Below are positions 1 through 9,562 of a DNA stretch of 64,000 nucleotides, piece after piece. The position numbers and the translations under genes are program-made. The stretch is from Pelagihabitans pacificus (GTDB taxonomy: Bacteria > Bacteroidota > Bacteroidia > Flavobacteriales > Flavobacteriaceae). The notes below the pieces were generated by a model. That model saw only the letters and a program-made list of their open reading frames with translations. It did not search any database and was not told the DNA's origin. Location of the stretch: assembly GCF_009371985.2 (NCBI RefSeq), contig NZ_VIKU02000009.1, positions 1-64,000 of the forward strand, read 5' to 3'. Numbering within the stretch: position 1 is the first letter of the stretch; each line of letters starts with the position of its first letter.

Positions 1-377
1 CAGTCGGTCTTGGTGCTACCCTTTGGAATCACGACCTCATCATACGGCCCTACCATGGCGGAAGTCGCCTTCATGAAAAGCACCGGCTCCTTCGGGATAT
101 CCATACCGGCCTCTTGGGCATGTTTGGCATAATTCAGGCCAATGCAGATGATCTTTGACGGACGGCAAAGGGGTGCGCCCAGTCGAACGGAAGCTTCGAC
201 TTTCGGGCAGGTATCCGCATGGTCATCCAACCATTCTTTTAGCTGTTCGAGTCCGTCCCCGCCAAAGAAATGCTCATCGTAATCCTGGCCAAAGCCCGAA
301 ACATCCAATCGTGTGCCATCTTCCAGTTGCACGCCCGGTTTTTCGTTCCCAATGGCACCAAATCGTATTAGTTTCAT
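1..377 (-). CDS. Fumarylacetoacetate hydrolase family protein, copy 1 (N-terminal part, cut by window edge)
   Basis: The visible part encodes roughly the first 125 residues of an FAH-family hydrolase, starting at the ATG at 377. It is collinear without indels with the complete gene at 13255-14109 (offset 13732). Most of the stretch is almost identical, but positions 185-222 carry about a dozen substitutions. These change residues around 57-68 while keeping the reading frame and mostly similar amino acids (for example CPRVDTSIRLG becomes CPKVEASVRLG). That pattern suggests this copy has been under selection as a protein. The family hydrolyses C-C bonds in beta-diketo acids or acts as related decarboxylases/isomerases in a metal-dependent site. 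The metal-binding half lies beyond the left edge, so intactness cannot be judged. It is followed downstream to the left by unknown sequence and preceded by a truncated SDR. Confidence 0.85.
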   Translation of the reverse strand, partial: MKLIRFGAIGNEKPGVQLEDGTRLDVSGFGQDYDEHFFGGDGLEQLKEWLDDHADTCPKVEASVRLGAPLCRPSKIICIGLNYAKHAQEAGMDIPKEPVLFMKATSAMVGPYDEVVIPKGSTKTD

Positions 378-474
378 ATCATTATTTATTTCATTTCCTT
401 AAAAACAGAAATCCGTTTGTTAATTCAACGTAGCTAACTTCTACTATAGCCGGCACGGCAGTGCACCTCCATTT

Positions 475-780
475 TTAATCCCCGTTCAATTTGATAAAAC
501 CCCCGTCGATGGGAAAATCGGTCCCTGTTATAAAAGCTGCTTCGTCCGAACATAGGAACAAGGCCAGATCGGCTACTTCCTGGGGCGTGCCCATACGCCC
601 GATCGGTTGGGTCTTCGAAAGCTTTTCGAACATTTCCTTTTCTTCCCCCGGAAAACTTTTCCTTAAATATCCATCGACCAACGGGGTATGGATCCTAGCG
701 GGCGAAATGCTGTTACACCGGATACCATATCCGATATAGTCCTTGGCGACCGAATAGGTCATGGTGAGTACGGCCCCTTT
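475..780 (-). pseudogene. Truncated short-chain dehydrogenase (C-terminal remnant)
   Basis: This is the C-terminal ~101 residues of the SDR encoded in full at 14207-14983, from just after the catalytic YxxxK motif to the stop codon. It differs from the full copy by one visible amino acid (Ser for Asn in RKSFPG). The Rossmann nucleotide-binding half (TGGGSGIG), the catalytic Ser and the Tyr/Lys are missing, so it cannot be an active dehydrogenase. An open frame extends upstream to an ATG at 825, adding 15 unrelated residues (MATSFLFCASYQVLS) read from the junction and from the last bases of the neighbouring ASPIC gene. Translation of this short hybrid is possible but unsupported. The breakpoint is the end of the direct repeat. 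Confidence 0.9.
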
Positions 781-814
781 GGAAAGTACCTGGTAGCTCG
801 CGCAAAAGAGAAAG

Positions 815-3800
815 CTAGTCGCCATCCACTTTTTTGAACACTTGAAGACTATCTGAATTATTGCCTACCCATATATACTCCCCGTTATCGGCATTTTTCC
901 CGAGTTGAACCTGGATCATATTTTGTGCGTTCTTATTCGCCAAGAAACCCGAGGTGGTACCTCTCGGAACCTTAAAATTACCCGTTCCATCGCCTTCTAG
1001 AACAGCACCTGAAAAGGCATCATAGCGCCCAATAGTTACATCGGTGCTATAGTCGTTACCAATGACCAGGGCATCTAGATGACCGTTCCCATCAAAATCC
1101 TCCACCAGAAATTTTTTTATCGGAGCTATTTGAAGTTCCATGGGCAAGGGTCTTATTTCAAATTTTCCTTGCCCCAAATTTTCAACGTAACTACTAGTAA
1201 AGAGATAGCTCTCCAATACCTCTGCGTCTTTCAACTCGGCCGTCGTAAAGACTTCTTTGAACGGTTTTTCAGCATACTGATGATACGTGTTAAAACGTCG
1301 CTTAAGCGGAGGGATTTGATTGATTAAATCATCACGATAGGCCACCGCCTGCTCTACCCCGTCGATATATTGGGATAAAATCGGGTCTATACTACCGTTT
1401 TGATCAAAATCTTTAGCGTACAAACGAAAGGGTTCCTCCATACTGGCCCTGTAATCTGTGTTCAGGCCTAAATTGCCCGCCAAAAAATCCAAGTCACCAT
1501 CGTTGTCGAAATCGCCCGCTGCAATCGTGTTCCACCATCCGTTTGAACCTTCAATGATAGTCGGCTCGGGGGCTAGTCTTCCCTCCCTGTTTTCAAAAAT
1601 AGTGATGGGCATCCACTCGCCTAGAAGAATCAGATCCTTGTCCCCATCAGTATCGAAATCTGTCCAAAGGGCGTCGGTAATCATGCCGATACGATTCAAT
1701 TTTGAAGTAGCTGCCTTCGTCGATTTTCTAAAAATCCCTTTTTGGTTTTCCAACAAGCAGCTTTGAGGCGTTCTAGGATATTCTCGGGGGGTCACACGGC
1801 CCCCAACGAACAAGTCTATATCCCCATCCCCATCGTAATCGGCCGCAGCTATCGCTTTGGTACTCGTCGGCATCGCAGGAAGTGCGGTCTCGTTGCGTAC
1901 AAAATTTCCCGAACCATCATTTTGGTAGAGCCTATCTTGGTATATCGTGGATTTCCCATGTTGCACAACGCCACCGGAACACACATAAAGGTCTAGGTCC
2001 CCATCGGCATCCGAGTCAAAAAACACGGCATTGGTGTCCTCATACGCGTTGTCCAAGGCCCACTCCTTTCGAATGAAGGTGCCATCAGCTTTTTGAAAAA
2101 ACAAAACGGCAGGTTTACCGGCCGCACCACCTATGAATACATCCTCGTAGCCATCGCCATTCATATCCCCTTTCGCCATTGCAGGCCCTAGCTGCGAGTG
2201 TTGGTGTGGTAAGAGGGATTGCTGTTTGAAATCGACCTGTTTATCTTCCTGGTGTACATACTTTACTTGATTCCGGGGCGCGGCTTTTTCGAAAAGAGCG
2301 GGTTCCCTTTTCTCCTTTAAAGGAGCGCTCCCCTCTCTTGCCAACCTGTTTTTAATCAACAATAACGTATCGGTTTTGACGTTTTTGAGAACCGCTGTTT
2401 TGCAATCCGGAAAAACTACTCTGATACTATCCAAAAGGGTTACATTCCCCAAACCAAAATGGAGGATGGGGTCTACACTGGACTGATAGCCACGATAGGT
2501 CGTGTGCTCGGCAAATTGCATTTCTTTCCCGTAATACAACCAAATCTTTGCCCCCAAGGCCTGACTATTATAGGGATTTCCTTCCAATTGTAGTTTCAGG
2601 TAACGGTTTTTGGATAGTTCATTGACCTTGTTCTCATAAATAAAGGCTTCTTGACCGATGTTGTTGACAACAAGATCTAAATCGCCATCCAGGTCTAAAT
2701 CGGCAAATGCAGCTCCGCTCGAAACCGAACGCTCGTCGATACCCCATTCCTTCGATTTTTTTTCAAAACCCTCCCCTTTTCTATTCTGGTAGACATAGTT
2801 GAAAAGCGATGCCGCCGGCTGTTCGTTGATCAAAGCCAACCTTCTGTTCCTTTGTGACTCCACCGTACCAAAAGGATTCCATTCGCCGTAGTTGACATAA
2901 TCTAGATTCCCTAAGTCTCTTTTAAAACCATTGGTAATGTATAAATCACGAAAGCCATCATTGTCGTAATCGGCCAAAAGCGCACTCCAGCTCCACCCGG
3001 TTTTGTGCACCCCGAATTGTTGGCCTACCTCACTAAAAGTGCCGTCGCCATTATTCAATTGTAACGTATTGCGCGTGTACGATGGTTCATATCCATTATC
3101 GATGGCGCGCTGAAAACGGTCGTAGTTACCTGAAGTTACAATCATTTTACGACGGTAGTTTTCTTCGGGCAGCATATCCAGAACGTACACTTCCGGCAAA
3201 CCGTCGTTATTGATATCGGCAACATCCATCCCCATACTGGCATAACTGGTATGCTTGAACAGTGCTGCCGCACGGTTGGTAAAAGTTCCGTCTTGGTTGT
3301 TGATATACGCGATGTCGTTACTTAAAAAGTCGTTGGTGATATAAATATCCGGCCAATGGTCATTGTTCAGGTCGCTGACGTTCAGGCCAAGACTGTAGCC
3401 CTCGATTAAAATACCCGCCTCCTTGGAAATGTCGGTAAACAAAGGAAGAACCTCGGTTGATGCAGAATCGGATCGACCTTCTTTTCGTTTCAGCTCGTTT
3501 TCGACGGTATTGTTGCGATAAAGTTTGTCGGTACTGATGGCCTCGCCCCTTACTTTTTTTGGACGAATGTTATTTACCTTTTCCAACTCGTATTCCGGCG
3601 GATTCACGATTACAAAAAGGTCAAGGTCACCGTCCTTGTCAAAATCAAAAAAATTGGCGTGGGTACTGGGCGAGGCGTCGGCAATACCATAAATTTCAGC
3701 GCTTTCGGTAAACGAAATTTGTCCTTTCCCTTCGCGAATGCCATTACTGATGAACAGGAGATTTTTAAGTTTGTCAGGAGGTCCGATTCCAGAGACGCTT

Positions 3801-4180
3801 AAATATAGGTCGAGCCATCCGTCGGAATTGATATCGATTACGGTTACGCCCGTGACCCATCGGTCGGTGACCAAACCGGCCGCTACCGTAGCATCCTTGA
3901 ATTTGAAATCGCCCCGGTTCAGGTAAAGGCGACTGGTCTCCATACATCCACCAAAAAAAATATCCGGTAAGCCGTCCTTGTCAAAATCACCAATGCCGAC
4001 CCCGGAACCGGTGTAAATATTACTGAAATTTAAAAAATTGTAAAAATCATTTTCTATGATTTCATTTTTAAATTCAACTCCGGTCCGCTTCGCCGGCAAC
4101 CTCTCGAAAATCCTGGACGTTTTAGAAGTGTCGGTACATGCACAGCACAAAACAAGCGCACCTATGCAAGCCGATTTCAT
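815..4180 (-). CDS. ASPIC/UnbV and FG-GAP (VCBS) repeat lipoprotein 1
   Basis: A large (about 1121 residue) exported protein built of FG-GAP/VCBS-type beta-propeller repeats. Many calcium-loop motifs of the form DxDxDGxxD are visible (DFDKDGLPD, DINSDGWLD, DFDKDGDLD, DADGDLD). An ASPIC/UnbV domain sits in the middle (about residues 540-625; motifs GAKIWLYY and HFGLG), followed by a second set of repeats. I chose the ATG at 4180 because it gives a short signal sequence with a Cys cluster (ALVLCCAC) resembling a lipobox. An ATG at 4222 is an alternative, and the first in-frame codon upstream of that is TTG. The family is very common in marine Flavobacteriia beside SusCD pairs and is thought to act at the cell surface, but no biochemical role is established. 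It is divergent from susC and paralogous to the gene at 9563-13162. Its 3' end abuts the truncated SDR. Confidence 0.9.
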   Translation of the reverse strand: MKSACIGALVLCCACTDTSKTSRIFERLPAKRTGVEFKNEIIENDFYNFLNFSNIYTGSGVGIGDFDKDGLPDIFFGGCMETSRLYLNRGDFKFKDATVAAGLVTDRWVTGVTVIDINSDGWLDLYLSVSGIGPPDKLKNLLFISNGIREGKGQISFTESAEIYGIADASPSTHANFFDFDKDGDLDLFVIVNPPEYELEKVNNIRPKKVRGEAISTDKLYRNNTVENELKRKEGRSDSASTEVLPLFTDISKEAGILIEGYSLGLNVSDLNNDHWPDIYITNDFLSNDIAYINNQDGTFTNRAAALFKHTSYASMGMDVADINNDGLPEVYVLDMLPEENYRRKMIVTSGNYDRFQRAIDNGYEPSYTRNTLQLNNGDGTFSEVGQQFGVHKTGWSWSALLADYDNDGFRDLYITNGFKRDLGNLDYVNYGEWNPFGTVESQRNRRLALINEQPAASLFNYVYQNRKGEGFEKKSKEWGIDERSVSSGAAFADLDLDGDLDLVVNNIGQEAFIYENKVNELSKNRYLKLQLEGNPYNSQALGAKIWLYYGKEMQFAEHTTYRGYQSSVDPILHFGLGNVTLLDSIRVVFPDCKTAVLKNVKTDTLLLIKNRLAREGSAPLKEKREPALFEKAAPRNQVKYVHQEDKQVDFKQQSLLPHQHSQLGPAMAKGDMNGDGYEDVFIGGAAGKPAVLFFQKADGTFIRKEWALDNAYEDTNAVFFDSDADGDLDLYVCSGGVVQHGKSTIYQDRLYQNDGSGNFVRNETALPAMPTSTKAIAAADYDGDGDIDLFVGGRVTPREYPRTPQSCLLENQKGIFRKSTKAATSKLNRIGMITDALWTDFDTDGDKDLILLGEWMPITIFENREGRLAPEPTIIEGSNGWWNTIAAGDFDNDGDLDFLAGNLGLNTDYRASMEEPFRLYAKDFDQNGSIDPILSQYIDGVEQAVAYRDDLINQIPPLKRRFNTYHQYAEKPFKEVFTTAELKDAEVLESYLFTSSYVENLGQGKFEIRPLPMELQIAPIKKFLVEDFDGNGHLDALVIGNDYSTDVTIGRYDAFSGAVLEGDGTGNFKVPRGTTSGFLANKNAQNMIQVQLGKNADNGEYIWVGNNSDSLQVFKKVDGD

Positions 4181-4338
4181 AGCTTGAATACCAAAGACGA
4201 CGGCACGTTTTTCTTTAGGCATACTGGATATCGTTCTCAAGGATTAATGACAAAAAGCTTCTTATTGCGTTAAATGTATACAATGTTTTTCAGTTAGGTT
4301 AAAAAGCACAAACCCTGTTGTAGCAATCAATTCATGGC

Positions 4339-4360
4339 CCCCTTATTCTATCATAAGGGG
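4339..4360. promoter_or_regulatory. Perfect 8-bp inverted repeat, possible operator
   Basis: CCCCTTAT and ATAAGGGG are separated by 6 bp. The site lies in the middle of the divergent intergenic region, about 200 bp upstream of the susC -33 element and 160 bp upstream of the ASPIC start. There is no T-tract to make it a terminator. The position suits a regulator binding site for one or both genes, but no regulator gene is present in this part of the window. Confidence 0.4.
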
Positions 4361-4556
4361 AATTCATTGGATTTTAACCTAAAATAGAACTACCTTGAAC
4401 ATTCAATTTTTTTGATGAATCAAAATCGACCGCTTCTGTTATACGTTGATTTTATGATAATTTATTGGCTATTTTTATTCACAGAATAGAAATTTGACCT
4501 TGGTATTGTTAGAATTTGTCAATTTTATTATGGAAATAATCAAAAATTATGTTTTC

Positions 4557-4587
4557 TTTGATGGTTAAACGATTAATCATATATTTG
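4557..4587 (+). promoter_or_regulatory. Bacteroidota-type sigma-ABfr promoter for susC
   Basis: A -33 TTTG (4557-4560) and a -7 TATATTTG (4580-4587, matching TANNTTTG) are separated by 19 bp, the expected spacing for the Bacteroidota primary sigma factor. The predicted transcription start is near 4594, giving a leader of about 110 nt before the susC ATG at 4707. Confidence 0.75.
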
Positions 4588-4706
4588 ACTTGATATATTC
4601 CAGTTGTACTCAACCAACAACTGCGCACTATTTTCCTAACCATGTCTATCTTGTCTTTATAGGAATCGAAAATTTACGAACATATTAACACTAATTCCGT
4701 TTCACA

Positions 4707-7700
4707 ATGACCAACAAACTACTATTTACAAGTCCTGCACTGTCCCTCGGATGCCACGATCGGTTGTATCGAACCTTTTTAGTCGCGCTCGGCATGGCCG
4801 TTTTACTGTGTATGCCGATAACGGTCGCGGCCCGAACGGTGGCCACCCCGACCTCGGTCGCATTTCAGGACACCAGGGTTTCGGGTACCATCGTCGATCA
4901 GGACGGGGTACCGTTGCCAGGGGCCAGTGTCGTGGAGATGGGTACTACAAACGGTACCCAGACCGATTTCGATGGTAATTATACCCTTGAAGTAGGAAGC
5001 GATGCGGTACTGCTTATATCTTACCTTGGTTACGAATCTCAGGAGATCCCCGTGAATGGTCAAACTACGATCGACGTTACCCTACAACCGAGTACTTCGC
5101 AATTGGATGAAGTCGTGGTCGTAGCCTATGGTGTCCAAAGTAGAAGAAAGGTAACGACCGCGGTGTCGAATTTAGGAGGTGAAGAAATTGCGGAACTTCC
5201 GGTGGTTCGAGCCGAGCAGGCCTTGCAAGGTAGGGTGAGTGGGGTTAACGTGGCACAAAGTGGTGTTCCAGGTGCCAACCCGACGGTTCGTATACGGGGT
5301 TTGGGTTCCGTACTAAACAGTGATCCTCTTTTCGTGATCGACGGGATTCCTGTCGGTCAAGGTGGTCTGAACGATGTGGCACCTGATGCCATTGAAGATA
5401 TCACCGTACTCAAAGATGCGGCAAGTACCGCCATCTATGGTTCACGAGGCGCTAATGGGGTAATACTTGTTACTACTAAAAAAGGAAAAAGAGGTCCCGG
5501 TAAATTGACCTTTAAATCCTATTATGGAATTCAGAAAGTTCCCGAAAGAAGACGCTACGATCTTTTAAATACCGACCAATATATCAATTTTACATTGGAC
5601 GATTTTATTGTTGAACCGGCCAGGTTCGATGATTATGATTTCGCCGCCCAGGATTTTCGCATAGGGTCCCCAAGCGAGGAGTTTCGTGGCGTAGAGACCG
5701 ATTGGCAAGATGCCGTCATGCCTGTAGGGGCCATTCAAGAATATACATTGGGCTTTTCCGGGGGTACTGATAACGTGACCTACAATCTTGGCGGAGGATA
5801 TTTTGAGCAAGACGGTGTCATTGTGAATTCGTATTTCAAGCGAATTAATTTTAATGCGAATATTCAGGCAAACTTGGGTAAATTTAAAATGGGTTCTTCC
5901 ATAATTTTGTCCCGCAATAGTCAAAACGAACCCGAAGGCCAAGGTATATCAATTCGTCGGTCCTTGCAGATGATGCCCTACATACCGGTTCGGGATGCCA
6001 GCAGACCGGGTGGGTTTCGAGCTACTGACAATGCTGATGGCGCCGACCCTTTTCAACCCGTACTACGCGAAGTCTTGATCGATGACGAACAAACTTCGAC
6101 CAAGGTGCTGGTGACCGCTTTTGGTCAATACGAAGTGGCCAATGGCCTGTTTGCTAAATTGGCCGTGGCCGGAGAAAGTGCTTTTATTCAGTCACAATTC
6201 TTTTTACCAACTTATAATGCCGGTGAGATAGGGTTTAATCAAAATCCTGTCGCTACTTTTCAAAGAACAAACACTACTTTTGTCTCTCCCATTCTCACCG
6301 CTACTTTAAATTATAATAAAGATTTTGGTAATCATAATATTGATGTTTTGGCAGGTTACGAAATTCAAACCTTTCGTAATGAGCGTGTGAGAGCTGAAGC
6401 AACATCGCTTCCGAACGAAAATGTTCGAAATCCTGCCCTTTCGCCAGGAGAAGACCAGAGGGCTGAGGTCGTTGTCGAAGAAACAGGCATCATCTCTTAT
6501 TTTGGAAGACTTAATTATGACTATAAAGGCAAGTATTTGCTGGGCGCTTCTATTCGTCGTGACCAATCTTCGCGTTTTGCCCCTGATGATAATGTAGGTA
6601 TCTTTCCTTCAGCCTCTGCAGGTTGGACGATTTCCGAAGAAGGTTTCTTTGAAGGCTTGAAAGGCACCATCTCTAATTTAAAGCTACGAGGTAGTTGGGG
6701 TATTAACGGAAACACGGCTACGGGTGCTTACACTTGGGATCCCACCGTTGTCGCCAATCTTGACTATAATTTAGGCGACGGTAGTGTGGTTACCGGTTTA
6801 ACTCAAAACGCACTTTTTAATACACGCTTGCAATGGGAAGAAGTGGAAAAAATCAACATAGGTCTCGATGCTGAGTTCTTTGGTGGTAAATTCTATTTTA
6901 GCGGAGAGTATTTTCAAAACACGGCAAACGATTTGATTATTAGTGTACCGATACCTAATTCAACAGGTGTGGATAATCGTCCGTTAGCGAATGTGGGCTC
7001 AGTGGAGAACAGCGGTTGGGATTTTTCAGCGGGCTATACGAACCAAGATAACGAATTCAAATGGTCGGTCAACGCGGTTGCCTCGCTTGTGAAGAACGAG
7101 GTAACGTCATTAGGTGGCGATGAAAGCGCCAGTATCTTTGGGGAAAATTTTCAAAATACGGGTGCCCCTCAAACCCGGGCTGTAGTGGGCCAGCCTATCG
7201 GACATTACTTTGGGCTGCGAACCGATGGTATTTACCAGACACAAGCTGAAATTGATGCCGATAATGCCAGGGCAGCGCAAATAACTGGAGACCCCAACGC
7301 GACAAGGCAAGGAATCGATGTAGGCCCTGGTGATATTCGCTATCAGGATATCAACGGCGACGGGGTGGTTACCGGCGAAGACCGGGTCAATATTGGTCAT
7401 TATTTGCCCGATTTTACCATTGGACTCAACACCAATATGTCTTACAAAAATTTTGACTTGGCCATGAACTGGCAGGGCTCTTTTGGTTTTGAAATACTAC
7501 ATTCCAATCGGTACTACACCGAGGGGATGACCCGTTTGTTCAATATGGGTACGGAGGTGCTCAATGCTTGGACACCGGAAAATACAAATACCGATATTCC
7601 TCGAACTTTTGGGATCAACCAAGAGACGGGAGCACGAGAGGCAAGACAAGCAAATGCTGTTCTTTCTGACCGCTGGGTCGAGAATGGGGATTTTGTACGC

Positions 7701-7937
7701 TTACAATTCGTAACTTTGGGATACACATTTCCGGAATTAAGGAACAGTCCGTTTTCAAAGCTAAGATTGTACGCGCAGGCACAAAATCTATTGACCTTTA
7801 CGGGCTATTCCGGTTACAATCCAGAGGTGCAGGGTCGTGTCAGTAATCCGAACGACGCCCTTTTTTCAAATGGAGTGGATGACAGTGCTATTCCCGTGCC
7901 ATCAACTTTTATTTTAGGTGTGGAAGTCGCTTTTTAA
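4707..7937 (+). CDS. SusC/RagA family TonB-dependent outer-membrane transporter
   Basis: This 1076-residue protein has the full SusC architecture. An N-terminal signal sequence (hydrophobic core about residues 22-42) is followed by a carboxypeptidase-regulatory-like domain (about 58-130, with GTIVDQDG and the DFDGNYTL motif). Next come a TonB-box-like segment LDEVVVVAYG (133-142), a plug domain with the SusC signature (VIDGIPV, DAASTAIYGSRGANGVI), and a long beta-barrel ending in aromatic VEVAF as outer-membrane proteins do. SusC proteins import oligosaccharides or peptides across the outer membrane using TonB energy, with the SusD lipoprotein as a lid. The susD gene follows after 9 bp, so the two are co-transcribed from the promoter at 4557. 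The substrate cannot be told from sequence. Neighbouring SDR/FAH enzymes hint at a deoxysugar-containing glycan, which is an inference. Confidence 0.97.
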   Translation: MTNKLLFTSPALSLGCHDRLYRTFLVALGMAVLLCMPITVAARTVATPTSVAFQDTRVSGTIVDQDGVPLPGASVVEMGTTNGTQTDFDGNYTLEVGSDAVLLISYLGYESQEIPVNGQTTIDVTLQPSTSQLDEVVVVAYGVQSRRKVTTAVSNLGGEEIAELPVVRAEQALQGRVSGVNVAQSGVPGANPTVRIRGLGSVLNSDPLFVIDGIPVGQGGLNDVAPDAIEDITVLKDAASTAIYGSRGANGVILVTTKKGKRGPGKLTFKSYYGIQKVPERRRYDLLNTDQYINFTLDDFIVEPARFDDYDFAAQDFRIGSPSEEFRGVETDWQDAVMPVGAIQEYTLGFSGGTDNVTYNLGGGYFEQDGVIVNSYFKRINFNANIQANLGKFKMGSSIILSRNSQNEPEGQGISIRRSLQMMPYIPVRDASRPGGFRATDNADGADPFQPVLREVLIDDEQTSTKVLVTAFGQYEVANGLFAKLAVAGESAFIQSQFFLPTYNAGEIGFNQNPVATFQRTNTTFVSPILTATLNYNKDFGNHNIDVLAGYEIQTFRNERVRAEATSLPNENVRNPALSPGEDQRAEVVVEETGIISYFGRLNYDYKGKYLLGASIRRDQSSRFAPDDNVGIFPSASAGWTISEEGFFEGLKGTISNLKLRGSWGINGNTATGAYTWDPTVVANLDYNLGDGSVVTGLTQNALFNTRLQWEEVEKINIGLDAEFFGGKFYFSGEYFQNTANDLIISVPIPNSTGVDNRPLANVGSVENSGWDFSAGYTNQDNEFKWSVNAVASLVKNEVTSLGGDESASIFGENFQNTGAPQTRAVVGQPIGHYFGLRTDGIYQTQAEIDADNARAAQITGDPNATRQGIDVGPGDIRYQDINGDGVVTGEDRVNIGHYLPDFTIGLNTNMSYKNFDLAMNWQGSFGFEILHSNRYYTEGMTRLFNMGTEVLNAWTPENTNTDIPRTFGINQETGAREARQANAVLSDRWVENGDFVRLQFVTLGYTFPELRNSPFSKLRLYAQAQNLLTFTGYSGYNPEVQGRVSNPNDALFSNGVDDSAIPVPSTFILGVEVAF

Positions 7938-7946
7938 AATTTTGTT

Positions 7947-9476
7947 ATGAAAATAAAAATAGAAAAAATGAGAAAGTTAGCAACATTGAAGAGTGTGGCC
8001 ATTGCGTTATGCGCCACCATGGTCACATTTAGCTGTGATGATGAGTTTTTGGCAGAGGGCAATCCTTCTGCCCCGAGTATCTCAAATTCCTTTGAAACCG
8101 TTGAAGAGGCAAGGGCCGCTGTTTTTGCCATTTATGCCGGTTTGCAAGAAAACGAATCGGTGGCCCGTGAATGGTGGTGGTTGGTCGATACCCTCTCCGA
8201 TGAACTTAAATCGGCCGGACCCCAGCTAGAATCGCAACGGGCACAATTGTTGAACTATGATATCGATGCGGGCAATGGTCTTATTTCACCGGCTTGGAAA
8301 GGTTTGTATCGGATTGTGTTTCGCGCCAACCTAGTCATCAACACGCTGCCCGACAAGGTTAGTGACGAATTACCGCAAGCAGAAGTTGATCTATTGGTAG
8401 CCGAGGCAAAGTTTTTGAGGGCGTGGGCCTATTTTGAACTCGTCACCTACTGGGGTAACGTACCTTTCTCGTTGACCCCTGTAGAGGATTTTACCAGTGG
8501 GGTTCCCTTGGCCGACTCAGAACAGGTCATACGCGATCAAATCATTGAAGATTTAACAGTAGCCGAGGAATTTTTACCTCGGGTTTCTGCATATCGCGGC
8601 ACGGAAAACTTGGGAAGGGTCACGAAGGGAAGCGCACAAACTTTATTAGGGCGCGCCTATATGTACTTTGACAATTTTGCCGCTGCCCGAACCGAACTTC
8701 AAAAAGTGATCGATTCAGGGGATTATAGTTTGGTCGACAATTACGAAGACAATCATAGGGAGGAAAACGAGAACAATATCGAATCAATTTTTGAGGTGCA
8801 GTTTCAACGTAACCTGGCCAATGTTTGGGGTGGACCTCAAAAAGCCGTCCAGTATAGGACCCAAGAATATACGCCCTTTATTTGGCACAATGTCGTACCG
8901 TCGGATGAGTTGGTTGCAGCGTTTGAAGAGGGTGATCCCAGATATCCACTTTGTTTCCTTGAATACGGCGATACGCATGGCCCCGAAAATGAAGATGTTT
9001 TTACGCCAGAGGATATCGCCCAAGGTATTGAGAATGGCGTACACTGGAAAAAATACGGTTATGATTACCAAATGTCCGTACCGGAGATGTTCTCGGGTAT
9101 TAACATGCGTTTACTACGCTATGCAGACGTTTTATTGATGATGGCCGAAATAGAGAATGAGCAAAACGGTCCAACGGCTTTGGCTTTAGGTTACGTAAAT
9201 CAGGTCCGGGAGCGTGCCGGGGTACCACCCTTACCAACCGCAGCGTATCCAACAGGTACAAAAGATCAAATGTTCGACGCCATTGTACACGAACGTCGTA
9301 TAGAGCTGTGTTCGGAACAAGCACGAACTAGGGATGTAAAGCGTTGGTTTAGGGCCGGTAAAGTAGGGCCGCCTAGCCCTAACTATGAGCCTAAACATGA
9401 ATTTTTGCCCATTCCCTTGGATGAAATGGATAATAATCCGGCACTCACCCCCGCCGATCAAAAACCAGGATATTGA
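7947..9476 (+). CDS. SusD/RagB family nutrient-binding lipoprotein
   Basis: A 509-residue surface lipoprotein of the SusD/RagB family. The signal peptide ends in a lipobox with Cys at residue 30 (TFSCDDEF). The N-terminal SusD-like region carries TPR-type helices (RAEARFLRAWAYF-like segment AEAKFLRAWAYFEL). The C-terminal RagB/SusD part ends in the typical HERRIEL...RW...FLPIPLDE pattern with a final NPxxxP-like tail. It binds the ligand at the cell surface and caps the SusC barrel. It starts 9 bp after susC. An in-frame ATG at 7968 would give a shorter n-region and is an equally possible start. A strong terminator follows at 9508-9541. Confidence 0.96.
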   Translation: MKIKIEKMRKLATLKSVAIALCATMVTFSCDDEFLAEGNPSAPSISNSFETVEEARAAVFAIYAGLQENESVAREWWWLVDTLSDELKSAGPQLESQRAQLLNYDIDAGNGLISPAWKGLYRIVFRANLVINTLPDKVSDELPQAEVDLLVAEAKFLRAWAYFELVTYWGNVPFSLTPVEDFTSGVPLADSEQVIRDQIIEDLTVAEEFLPRVSAYRGTENLGRVTKGSAQTLLGRAYMYFDNFAAARTELQKVIDSGDYSLVDNYEDNHREENENNIESIFEVQFQRNLANVWGGPQKAVQYRTQEYTPFIWHNVVPSDELVAAFEEGDPRYPLCFLEYGDTHGPENEDVFTPEDIAQGIENGVHWKKYGYDYQMSVPEMFSGINMRLLRYADVLLMMAEIENEQNGPTALALGYVNQVRERAGVPPLPTAAYPTGTKDQMFDAIVHERRIELCSEQARTRDVKRWFRAGKVGPPSPNYEPKHEFLPIPLDEMDNNPALTPADQKPGY

Positions 9477-9507
9477 TTAAGTTAGTTTGAGTTAGTTTTT
9501 AATTTAA

Positions 9508-9541
9508 GGAACCCATGATATTTTCGTGGGTTCCCTTTTTT
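9508..9541 (+). terminator. Rho-independent terminator after susD
   Basis: GGAACCCATGA pairs with TCGTGGGTTCC (one G-T pair) around a short AT loop and is followed by C and a run of six T. It ends the susC-susD transcript. An in-frame ATG at 9515 falls inside this hairpin, which argues that the following gene starts further down, at 9563. Confidence 0.9.
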
Positions 9542-9562
9542 AGGGAAATTTTCATTTTCTAT

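Larger units (their letters stand above)
1..780. repeat. Direct repeat, left copy (FAH start + SDR end)
   Basis: Positions 1-780 match 13733-14512 in the same orientation with a constant offset of 13732. I counted about 18 mismatches by eye, 12 of them clustered at 185-222. The match ends sharply at 780/14512: after the shared run reading cggccccttt the two copies are unrelated. The repeat continues past the left window edge. It includes the 97-bp intergenic region between FAH and SDR, which is identical in both copies. Confidence 0.93.
4181..4706. other. Intergenic region between divergent ASPIC gene and susC
   Basis: This 526-bp AT-rich region separates two divergently transcribed genes. 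It holds a well-formed promoter for susC (4557-4587) and a dyad at 4339-4360. I found no clear TANNTTTG element for the leftward gene and no small gene that I can support. Confidence 0.7.

Noticed and set aside
491-739. An 82-codon frame on the plus strand, repeated at 14223-14471, looking like a conserved small gene.
   Set aside because: It is antisense to the SDR and appears twice only because the DNA is duplicated.
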